Assembly: GCA_964551015.1 (NCBI GenBank)
Contig: CAZKBP010000006.1
Span: forward strand, 62,001 to 126,000
Length of the DNA: 64,000 nt
Origin: CAZKBP01 sp964551015
GTDB lineage: Bacteria; Bacteroidota; Bacteroidia; Cytophagales; Microscillaceae
Direction of reading: 5' to 3'
Shown: piece by piece, positions 26,053 through 33,548 of the stretch
Numbering within the stretch: the stretch's first letter is position 1
How the letters are laid out: each line of letters opens with the position of its first letter
Notes under the pieces: model-generated
Seen by the model: only the letters and a program-made list of their open reading frames with translations
What the model was told of the DNA's origin: nothing
The model's database searches: none
Position numbers and translations under genes: made by a program

Positions 26053-27540
26053 TTATTTCACCCAATCTGGCAAAGTATCTAGTTTCATCCCGAATACATA
26101 GGGAAGTAGGGTTTGCGTAAGCAAAATCAATAAAAGAATGGAGACAACATTCAAAATCACTCCGGCTTTGACCATTTGAGCCACCTTCACGTGGCCACTC
26201 GCGAAAACAATGGCATTAGGAGGCGTAGACATGGGCAACATAAAGGCACAACTGGAGGCCATCGTCACGGGCACGGCAATCCAGAGCGGATGTTGTCCTA
26301 AGCTCACGGCGATACCTGCCACCACGGGCGTAATTACGGCCACAAGAGCTACATTACTCATCACTTCGGTCATAAACAAGCCAATAATCGTTAATACTGC
26401 GGCCACCAGATAGATGCTTAGCGCTTGATTACTGGCTACACTCTCCCCAATCAGGCGGATAATGCCCGTTTCGTTGAGGGCATTGGCTACGCTCAGTCCT
26501 CCACCAAAAAGCAGCAGGATTCCCCAGGGCAAGCGGCGCGTATCTCCCCATTCTAAGACAAAAACGCCTTTTGAAAAATGAACTGGCGCAATAAAAAGCG
26601 CAATCGTGGCCAAAATCGCAATCACGGTATCGTCCAACCCCAAGCCCGGCAGAAGTTGATTGAGATAGCTACGCAGTATCCAAAGGAGTGCCGTGGTGAT
26701 AAAGAGTACCAACACGATTTTTTCTGCGCGAGACATCGGTCCTAATTTTCTAATCTCTGCTTGAATTAACTGCTTTGAGCCCGTGATTTGTCCCAAGCGA
26801 TTCGGATAAACCCACTTGACCAGCGTCCAGTAGATAATTAAAAGCATCACTAGCGTAAAAGGAAGCCCCACGGCCAGCCAGCGGGCAAAGCTAATTTCAT
26901 AACCATAGGTCTCGAAGATCACAGAGGCCATCACGGTATTAGGGGGCGTACCAATGATGGTAGCGATTCCTCCTACGTTAGCCGCATAAGCCACGCCCAA
27001 CATCATAGTGAGGGCAAAATTGGCTAACCCCGCTGGATTCATGGCTGTTTTTTGGCTTAATAAGCTAATGACGGAAGTGGCTATTGGCAACATCATCACG
27101 GTAGTGGCCGTGTTGCTGATCCACATACTGAGGGCAGCCGTAGCGAGCATAAAACCTAAGACAATGCCATTGGCGTGGGTTCCAGTCAGGCGTACGATAT
27201 TGAGGGCAATGCGCAGGTGGAGATTCCATTTCTCTAGAGCGAGTGCGATCATGAATCCTCCCATGAACAAGAAAATAATCTTATTGGCATAAGAAGCCGT
27301 AGTCTCGGCTACATCTAAGACCCCCAGTACCGGAAAGAGCACGATAGGAATCAAGGCGGTGACGGGCAGCTCCACGGCCTCGCTAATCCACCAAGTCAAC
27401 ATCCAAAGTACCACGGCAATCACCTGCTGAGCCTCTGGGCGTAGTGGCTCCAAGGTAGGAAGCGTGAGCGTGATGAAGAAAAGTAAAGGGCCTAAGCCCA
27501 AACCTACTTGGCGAGAGAAGCTAAGTGAGGAGACGGTCAT
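26053..27540 (-). CDS. SLC13/DASS family sodium-coupled anion symporter
   Basis: A 495-residue integral membrane protein with about 11-12 helices. Family signatures are ISNTATTVMMLPIATSV (first SNT substrate/Na+ motif, about 140), GTPPNTVMASVIF, the LFIAPVHFSKG loop, and the second repeat MSNVALVAVITPVVAGIA followed by STPPNAIVFASGHV. The DASS family imports di- and tricarboxylates or sulfate with Na+. The second SNT motif reads SNV, so the specificity is hard to predict. Length is typical. It stands alone on the minus strand between the NTF2-like gene and the sulfotransferase gene. Confidence 0.95.
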   Translation of the reverse strand: MTVSSLSFSRQVGLGLGPLLFFITLTLPTLEPLRPEAQQVIAVVLWMLTWWISEAVELPVTALIPIVLFPVLGVLDVAETTASYANKIIFLFMGGFMIALALEKWNLHLRIALNIVRLTGTHANGIVLGFMLATAALSMWISNTATTVMMLPIATSVISLLSQKTAMNPAGLANFALTMMLGVAYAANVGGIATIIGTPPNTVMASVIFETYGYEISFARWLAVGLPFTLVMLLIIYWTLVKWVYPNRLGQITGSKQLIQAEIRKLGPMSRAEKIVLVLFITTALLWILRSYLNQLLPGLGLDDTVIAILATIALFIAPVHFSKGVFVLEWGDTRRLPWGILLLFGGGLSVANALNETGIIRLIGESVASNQALSIYLVAAVLTIIGLFMTEVMSNVALVAVITPVVAGIAVSLGQHPLWIAVPVTMASSCAFMLPMSTPPNAIVFASGHVKVAQMVKAGVILNVVSILLLILLTQTLLPYVFGMKLDTLPDWVK

Positions 27541-27586
27541 AGATCATGCGCGTTAATGAAAATCAATGGGAGGCAAATTACAAATT

Positions 27587-27611
27587 AAAGCAAAAACCAA
27601 TTGCTTTTTTT
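27587..27611. terminator. small hairpin with flanking T/A run, possible terminator
   Basis: AAAGCAA (27587-27593) and TTGCTTT (27601-27607) form a 7-base-pair hairpin with a 7-base loop and a run of T on the plus side. On the minus strand it lies between the sulfotransferase stop (27668) and the symporter start and could end the former transcript. The stem is short and AT-rich. Confidence 0.35.
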
Positions 27612-27667
27612 ACCTCCCAATTTGAGGAGCTTGGATCGTATTCTATGAACTTAGGATGGCAAATACA

Positions 27668-28312
27668 CTACTTGTAGCCCAGTTCCTTCAGGAATCTTTC
27701 AAAAGCGCCTTCTAGGTAGGCGATTTGCTCTTCTTCGAAAAACTCTTTAAAGTAGTAAGGTCTGCCTTTATAACCCGAGATATGTTTGCCGTGCCAGTTG
27801 GTTACCTTGTCGTAATTCTCGAAGTTTCCCATCTTCTTGACTACATTTTCCACGGATTTGATCTGATATTTCTCGTTGATTACTTGCTTTTTTTCTTCGG
27901 AAATTTGGACATTGAAAAACGTCTCAATCTCATTGAAAATGACCCTAAAGTCGTGTACGAAATCCTCGTAGCGCAGCATCAATACATTTGGATCATCCTT
28001 GATTTTTAATACATCCCAAATTCCGTTTTCTTCAAACTCTGCCACCTGCTGCTTTAGTATTTCTTGATTGACTTCTAGCTCATAGCGTTGAATAGAAGAA
28101 GCAATACTATCTAGTGGATGACGATAGGTAACCACGACGGGAAATTTTTGGTCATTTTCTGGGTAGCTGTGTTTCTTGTCAATATTTTTATTGGGGAATA
28201 TTTCTCGTAAGATGTTATAAACCAGCGTACTTCCACTACGAGGCGGGCTAAACTGTATAATATTCTGTCCCAAGAGTTTACTGACTTTACGTCTAAATTT
28301 TTCTGAAATCAT
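27668..28312 (-). CDS. sulfotransferase family protein
   Basis: A 214-residue protein with the P-loop-like PAPS-binding site IIQFSPPRSGSTLVYNIL (5'-phosphosulfate loop, about 18-35) and a 3'-phosphate-binding segment VVVTYRHPLDSIASS (about 54-68). The C-terminal half contains RYEDFVHDF and NWHGKHISGYKGRPYYF, as in polysaccharide and lipid sulfotransferases. It transfers sulfate from PAPS to an unknown hydroxyl or amine acceptor. It is shorter than many homologues (about 250-300), lacking N-terminal residues, so it starts immediately before the P-loop. No glycan-synthesis genes are adjacent. Confidence 0.88.
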   Translation of the reverse strand: MISEKFRRKVSKLLGQNIIQFSPPRSGSTLVYNILREIFPNKNIDKKHSYPENDQKFPVVVTYRHPLDSIASSIQRYELEVNQEILKQQVAEFEENGIWDVLKIKDDPNVLMLRYEDFVHDFRVIFNEIETFFNVQISEEKKQVINEKYQIKSVENVVKKMGNFENYDKVTNWHGKHISGYKGRPYYFKEFFEEEQIAYLEGAFERFLKELGYK

Positions 28313-28826
28313 ACTGAATGCAATTAAGTAGTTTAGTTAATGATGCGCTCTTTTCTTGAGACACAAATAAAGAAAAGGTGATGATACACGATTGAAATAC
28401 CTTCGGATTCAGGGCTATGGATGAGAGATGCTATTTTTGATTGAAGCTGGATTGAAAATCATTTTTTTCTGGACAATTTTTAAGGCTATCTAGAAAGGAC
28501 ATAGTTCTTTTTGGGTTGGTGCGCGCAATGATGTAGCTACAGTTTATTCGCTTTTTACGATTCTCTGCTTTTTTTGATCAATTCTTTTATTTTGTGAATT
28601 TTTTTATTAAATAAATTACAGTAATTATTTTAATGCCTTGAATAGAGTCGTAAATTTAGCAATTAATTAGGCTCGTGTCCAAGTTTGATCCTCAGGCAAA
28701 AGTATATTTATCAATCATGTAGCCGTATTGATTGGCCTTAGCCTGATGGAATCACGGCAACCCTACATCGAGTTTTTACTAAAAATCACGATAAGAACAC
28801 CATAAATTTAATAACCTCGATTGCTG
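28313..28826. other. long leader/intergenic region upstream of the glycogen operon
   Basis: About 510 bases between the divergent sulfotransferase and debranching-enzyme genes. The left 370 bases are AT-rich, with no gene. The right part contains the candidate structured RNA described separately. No full TTG/TAnnTTTG promoter was identified; TTATTTTG near 28590 is one base from the -7 consensus. Confidence 0.5.
28707..28795 (+). ncRNA. candidate structured leader RNA upstream of the debranching enzyme
   Basis: TTTATC (28707-28712) can pair with GATAAG (28790-28795) to close a domain. Inside it CCGT (28723-28726) pairs with ACGG (28754-28757), GATT (28730-28733) with AATC (28750-28753), and GGC with GCC (28734-28743) around CTTA. 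The right arm ends in CGGCAACC. The flanking P1-like pair and the GATGGAATCACGGCAACC stretch recall the core of SAM-I riboswitches, but the later GGTGCTAA block of that class is missing and the downstream genes make glycogen, not methionine. It lies 32 bases before the ATG. The call rests on pairing seen by eye only. Confidence 0.3.
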
Positions 28827-30827
28827 ATGAGTTATCTGGAATTTGATCAACAAGAATTAGTAAATCTAGAATATTCCCTGAGCCGAGAGACGATTCGCAC
28901 GAATCGCCGTGGCTCTTTCGCCAGTTCTACCATCATCGGTTGTAACACCCGCAAGTATCACGGTTTGCTGATTTGTCCTCTGGAAGATAAGCAACGCCAC
29001 GTTTTACTTTCCTCTCTGGACGCAACTGTGCTGGTACAAGACACCGAGTTTGAGCTAGGTATTCACAAGTACCCGGGCGGCCAGTACTACCCCAAGGGGC
29101 ACGTTTACGTGCAAGACTTTGAGACAGAACCCATTCCTAAAATTACCTACCGAATGGGAGATATTACCTTAAGTCGTGAAATACTACTGGTAGAAGAAGA
29201 GGAGAAAATTTTAGCAAGGTACACACTCAATGAAAGCTCAGAACCTATCAAACTCAAACTTCATCCATTCTTAGCCTTTCGCAACATTCATACCCTGAGC
29301 AAGGCCAACATGGAGGTGCAATCGCAGTTTGAGAAGATAAAAAACGGTATCTCTACCCGCATGTACGAGCACTATCCTTTGCTACATATGCAATGCTCTA
29401 AGAAAAATGAGTTCGTGCCCGCCCCAGATTGGTACTATAATATCGAGTATTCCGAAGAACAGCGTCGGGGCTACGATTATCAAGAGGATTTATTTGTACC
29501 GGGTTATTTCGAATTAGAATTAAAGAAAGGCGAAAGTATCATCTTTGCTGCCGGACTGAGTGAATCAAGCCCTAACGCTCTCAAAAAGCTTTTTGAGAGC
29601 CAACTCAAAAAGCGAATTCCCCGAGATAGCTTCGAGAATTGCCTAATTAACTCCGCTCAACAATTCCTGGTCAGAAATGGCGAGCAAACCGACTTAATCG
29701 CGGGTTATCCTTGGTTTGGACAATGGGCCAGAGATACCTTCATTGCCTTACCCGGTTTGACCCTTTCTATCCAGGATGATAAATCTTGCAAAGCCGTACT
29801 GGATAGTGTTTCTAATAACCTCAACGGTGCTTTGTTCGCTAACGCAGATACTAACAAAAATACCGTCTATAACTCAGCCGATGCACCGCTCTGGTATTTT
29901 TGGTCGGTGCAAAAGTACGTAGCTTACAAGGGTTCGCAAGCAGGCATTTGGAAGAATTATGGCTCCAAAATGAAAACGATTCTCCAAGGCTATCGTCATG
30001 GAACCGACTATAATATTCATATGGCCGAAAATAGCCTGATCCACGCCGCCTCCGAGGGAGAAACCCTTACTTGGATGGACTCTGTCATCGATCACTGCCC
30101 CGTTACCCCGCGGATGGGCTTCAATGTAGAAATCAATGCCCTCTGGTACAATGCCGTCTGCTTCGCTTTGGAGTTAGCCAAAAAGGCTCGTGATAAGGAC
30201 TTCGTGAGCGAATGGGAAAATTTACCTGAGAAAATTGCCTATGCTTTCATCGAGACTTTCTGGAGTCCAGAAGACCGCTACTTGGCCGATACCGTCCACG
30301 ATGGCGAAAAAGATTGGGCCGTGCGTCCTAATCAGATTTTTGCCGTTTCGCTGCCCCATTCTCCTTTAAACAATGATATGAAAAAGGCCGTGGTAGACAT
30401 CGTAGAGCAAGAACTCCTCACCACCAAGGGACTCCGTACGCTTTCTCCCAAACATCCTGACTACAAAGGTATCTACGATGGCAATGCTTATCAAAGAGAT
30501 ATGGCCTACCATCAGGGAACGGTCTGGCCTTGGCTGCTGGGGCACTTCTGTGAAGCTTATCTCAAAATTTATGAAAAAAGCGGTTTGGCTCGGGTCAAAC
30601 AATGGTATCATAGCTTTGAAGAAGATATGCGAATCCACGGCGTAGGCTCTATTTCAGAAGTCTATGACGGCGATCCACCTCATCGCCCGAATGGGGCGAT
30701 TTCACAAGCCTGGAGCGTGAGCGAAGTCCTCAGAATCAAACAATTGATCGAGGAGGTAGAACAGGGAACTCCCCTCGCACCAAAGAAAAAAACTACTCAA
30801 AAATCCACCAAGAAAAAAACAAAATAA
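28827..30827 (+). CDS. glycogen debranching enzyme (amylo-alpha-1,6-glucosidase, GH133-like)
   Basis: A 666-residue protein starting MSYLEFDQQEL at 28827. The N-terminal domain (about 1-240) has the family opening with LSRETIRTNRRGSFASSTI (19 residues) and NTRKYHGLLICP. The C-terminal (alpha/alpha)6 catalytic domain contains GYPWFGQWARDTFIALPG, YNSADAPLWYFW, EGETLTWMDS and YQRDMAYHQGTVWPWLLG, whose acidic residues are the likely catalytic pair. It removes alpha-1,6 branch stubs from glycogen. The last 20 residues are a Lys/Thr-rich tail (PKKKTTQKSTKKKTK) outside the fold. The glycosyltransferase gene begins three bases after the stop, so translation is probably coupled. Confidence 0.95.
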   Translation: MSYLEFDQQELVNLEYSLSRETIRTNRRGSFASSTIIGCNTRKYHGLLICPLEDKQRHVLLSSLDATVLVQDTEFELGIHKYPGGQYYPKGHVYVQDFETEPIPKITYRMGDITLSREILLVEEEEKILARYTLNESSEPIKLKLHPFLAFRNIHTLSKANMEVQSQFEKIKNGISTRMYEHYPLLHMQCSKKNEFVPAPDWYYNIEYSEEQRRGYDYQEDLFVPGYFELELKKGESIIFAAGLSESSPNALKKLFESQLKKRIPRDSFENCLINSAQQFLVRNGEQTDLIAGYPWFGQWARDTFIALPGLTLSIQDDKSCKAVLDSVSNNLNGALFANADTNKNTVYNSADAPLWYFWSVQKYVAYKGSQAGIWKNYGSKMKTILQGYRHGTDYNIHMAENSLIHAASEGETLTWMDSVIDHCPVTPRMGFNVEINALWYNAVCFALELAKKARDKDFVSEWENLPEKIAYAFIETFWSPEDRYLADTVHDGEKDWAVRPNQIFAVSLPHSPLNNDMKKAVVDIVEQELLTTKGLRTLSPKHPDYKGIYDGNAYQRDMAYHQGTVWPWLLGHFCEAYLKIYEKSGLARVKQWYHSFEEDMRIHGVGSISEVYDGDPPHRPNGAISQAWSVSEVLRIKQLIEEVEQGTPLAPKKKTTQKSTKKKTK

Positions 30828-30830
30828 GCC

Positions 30831-32105
30831 ATGCGCGTACTCATGTTTGGTTGGGAATTTCCCCCGCATATCAGTGGCGGCTTAGGAACCGCTTGTTATG
30901 GTCTAGCCAAGGGGCTTGCTTCCGAAAAAGTGGACCTGGTCTTTGTTGTCCCTAAAACTTATGGCGATGAAGAGCAAACGATGAGCAAGCTCATCGGCGC
31001 GGGAGAAGTTCGGATGACCAAAAAACAAATCGAGTATCAAAATTCACGTAGAGAGGATTTTATACAGGTAGACTCCACCCTCATTCCTTACGCCACGCAG
31101 GGCGAGTTTACCGTAGAAGCCAGCCGTGTGGTCAAAGAAGAATACGGGCGGAAAGAAACGGAGACACAAGGTAGCTTTAAATTTGTGGGAAAATACGGGA
31201 ATACGCTCTACGAAGAGGTCGCCAACTACGCCGCCGTCGCCTCCCAAATCGCCGCCGAAAATGAATTTGACCTCATCCACGCCCACGATTGGCTGACCTA
31301 CGATGCCGGGATCAATGCCAAGAAAATCTCTGGCAAGCCCCTCGTTGTCCATCTTCACGCCACCGAGTTTGACCGAAGTGGCAAGTATGTCAATCAGCGT
31401 GTCTTTGAGATCGAGCGGAGAGGCATGCAACACGCCGACCGGGTGATTACGGTTTCTAATTTGACCAAAAAAATTGCTGTTGAGAAATACGGGATTGACC
31501 CACGAAAAATTGTCACGGTTTACAACGCCGTACAACCTTTGGAAGACGAAAAAGAAAGCTACGATAAGCATATTGACGACAAAATTGTCACTTTCTTAGG
31601 AAGAATTACCCATCAAAAAGGCCCTGAATACTTTGTAGAAGCGGCTCACAAGGTTTTACAAAAGATGGAAAACGTTCGCTTCGTGATGGCCGGAAGCGGC
31701 GATATGCTCAACCGAATGATCCAACGGGTGGCCGAACTGGGCATTAGCAATCGCTTTCATTTCACGGGTTTTCTCAAGGGAAAAGACGTGGACAAAATGT
31801 TTGGGATGAGTGATGTCTACGTGATGCCCTCGGTCTCGGAGCCTTTTGGTATTTCGCCCCTCGAGGCCATGCGCTCCAATGTACCCGTGATCATCTCCAA
31901 GCAATCGGGCGTATCGGAGATCTTGCGCTACGCCGTAAAAGTAGACTTCTGGGATATTCCCGCGATGGCGGATGCCATTTATTCACTGCTTAATTATAAC
32001 GGACTTTCTAAAATGTTCAAAACCTACGGCAAAGAAGAAGTAGACAGCCTTAAATGGGAAAACTCGGCCGTGGAAATCAAAAAAATCTATCGCTCTCTCT
32101 CATAA
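30831..32105 (+). CDS. family 4 glycosyltransferase (glycogen-operon type)
   Basis: A 424-residue GT-B fold glycosyltransferase. The N-terminus MRVLMFGWEFPPHISGGLG carries the glycine-rich acceptor-side loop. HAHDWLTYDAG follows at about 150. The donor-side domain has VTFLGRITHQKGPEYFVEAA (20 residues) and the E-x7-E motif region SEPFGISPLEAMRSNVPVI. In Bacteroidota this gene is regularly found between the debranching enzyme and a GH57 protein and is thought to elongate alpha-1,4-glucan, but its exact donor has not been settled from sequence. Residues 45-130 are a longer, charged insertion. Spacing of three bases to the gene upstream and 61 bases to the GH57 gene indicates one operon. Confidence 0.93.
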   Translation: MRVLMFGWEFPPHISGGLGTACYGLAKGLASEKVDLVFVVPKTYGDEEQTMSKLIGAGEVRMTKKQIEYQNSRREDFIQVDSTLIPYATQGEFTVEASRVVKEEYGRKETETQGSFKFVGKYGNTLYEEVANYAAVASQIAAENEFDLIHAHDWLTYDAGINAKKISGKPLVVHLHATEFDRSGKYVNQRVFEIERRGMQHADRVITVSNLTKKIAVEKYGIDPRKIVTVYNAVQPLEDEKESYDKHIDDKIVTFLGRITHQKGPEYFVEAAHKVLQKMENVRFVMAGSGDMLNRMIQRVAELGISNRFHFTGFLKGKDVDKMFGMSDVYVMPSVSEPFGISPLEAMRSNVPVIISKQSGVSEILRYAVKVDFWDIPAMADAIYSLLNYNGLSKMFKTYGKEEVDSLKWENSAVEIKKIYRSLS

Positions 32106-32166
32106 CTTGAAACTTGCAACCCGAAACTGACAACGAACTCTTTAATCCTCTAGACCCAAAATTGAC

Positions 32167-33480
32167 ATGAAAACACTGAGCCTCTATTTTCAAATTCATC
32201 AACCCTTTCGCCTTCGCAAATACCGCTTCTTTGACATTGGTACCAATCACTATTACTATGATGATTTCCAGAATAAAAATATTATCCAGAAAGTAGCCGA
32301 GAGTTGTTATCTGCCCGCCAATCAAACCCTCCTCGAAATGATCGAGCGATACGGGGAAGATTTTAAGGTTAACTTCTCTATCTCTGGTCCTGCGCTGGAT
32401 CAGCTGGAAATGTACATGCCTGAGGTCATCGAGAGCTTTCAAGCCTTAGCCAAAACGGGACAGGTCGAGTTTTTGAACGAAACCAGCGCGCACTCCCTCA
32501 CTTCGGTCAAGCAGGAAAAAGAGTTTATCCGTCAGGTGAACGAGCACGCCGAGCGTATCCAGTCTCTCTTTTGGCACACGCCCGCCGTGTTTAACAATAC
32601 CGAGATGATCTACAGTGATCGGATCGGAGATATGATTGCGCAATTGGGTTATAAAGCCGTGATTACCGAAGGGGCTGGGCACGTGTTGGGTTGGAAAAGT
32701 CCGCAGTATGTTTATTACAATGCCTTGAATCCTAAGTTGAAGATTTTACTACGCAACCACGGCCTCAGTGATGATATTGGCCTGCGTTTCTCAGACCGGA
32801 TGTGGGCTGCCTGGCCACTGACCACGGAAAAATACGTGAGTTGGCTCAACGGCCTAGACAAGCAAGAGCAATTGGTCAACATCTTTTTGTCTTACGAAAC
32901 CTTTGGAGAACATAATAAGGCAGATACGGGTATTTTTGAATTCCTCAAAGCCCTTCCTCATACCCTCAAGCAACATTCTGACTATAAGCTCATGACTGCC
33001 TCTGAAGCCGTGGAGACCCATCCTCCCAAGGCGGCTCTGCACGTGCCCAATGCGATTTCGTGGGCAGATGAAGAAAAGGACTTGACCGCTTGGCTCGGCA
33101 ACGAACTCCAAGATGAAGCTTTTGAAAAATTATATGCTTTAAAGCCACTCATTGACCAAATTGATGATTCGGCTCTGCGCTCGGATTGGCAGCACTTACA
33201 AATTAGCGACCATTTTTATTATATGTGTACCAAATTTTTCTCGGATGGGGGCATGCATTTGCATTTTAATCCTTTCGAGAGTCCCTACGATGCTTTCATC
33301 AACTACATGAATGTATTGAGTGATTTTGAAATGCGCGTAAAAAATGCTTTGCCCGCAGAAGCTACTTCCACGCCAAAAGAAACCGCCAAAGCACCGGCCA
33401 ATGGCTCCGCCGCGAAAACTACGGCAAAGAAAAGCACAGGTACAAGCAAAAAGAGAAGCAAGAAAACTACCAGTGAGTAA
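32167..33480 (+). CDS. GH57 alpha-amylase-like protein with the expected proton donor replaced
   Basis: A 437-residue GH57 family protein. The first conserved region is FQIHQPFRLRKY. The nucleophile region FNNTEMIYSDRIG keeps its glutamate at residue 146. The fourth conserved region reads IFLSYETFGEHNKADTGIF, with Ser242 where alpha-amylase members of this group have Asp (DYETFGEH), the predicted proton donor. If the alignment is right the protein may be an amylase-like binding protein or have altered catalysis. The last about 50 residues are an Ala/Lys/Thr/Ser-rich basic tail, similar to the shorter tail on the debranching enzyme. It is the third gene of the glycogen operon and is followed by a strong hairpin. 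Confidence 0.92.
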   Translation: MKTLSLYFQIHQPFRLRKYRFFDIGTNHYYYDDFQNKNIIQKVAESCYLPANQTLLEMIERYGEDFKVNFSISGPALDQLEMYMPEVIESFQALAKTGQVEFLNETSAHSLTSVKQEKEFIRQVNEHAERIQSLFWHTPAVFNNTEMIYSDRIGDMIAQLGYKAVITEGAGHVLGWKSPQYVYYNALNPKLKILLRNHGLSDDIGLRFSDRMWAAWPLTTEKYVSWLNGLDKQEQLVNIFLSYETFGEHNKADTGIFEFLKALPHTLKQHSDYKLMTASEAVETHPPKAALHVPNAISWADEEKDLTAWLGNELQDEAFEKLYALKPLIDQIDDSALRSDWQHLQISDHFYYMCTKFFSDGGMHLHFNPFESPYDAFINYMNVLSDFEMRVKNALPAEATSTPKETAKAPANGSAAKTTAKKSTGTSKKRSKKTTSE

Positions 33481-33484
33481 AACA

Positions 33485-33517
33485 AAACCTCGCGGAGCTC
33501 CGAGTCCCGCGAGGTTT
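33485..33517. terminator. shared terminator hairpin between convergent genes
   Basis: AAACCTCGCGG (33485-33495) and CCGCGAGGTTT (33507-33517) form a perfect 11-base-pair stem with an 11-base loop. It starts five bases after the GH57 stop and lies 32 bases from the end of the convergent LRR-like gene. The T tail is short on both sides, but the position suits a bidirectional terminator. Confidence 0.75.
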
Positions 33518-33548
33518 CTTAAATGGTTAATTTACTAAGAAGCTCTGC

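Noticed and set aside
28707..28795. True SAM-I riboswitch
   Set aside because: The block corresponding to GGTGCTAA is missing and the downstream genes are not in methionine metabolism; kept only as an unclassified structured leader.
31044..31571. 175-codon minus-strand frame inside the GT4 gene
   Set aside because: Antisense shadow of a conserved glycosyltransferase; no start context or family match.
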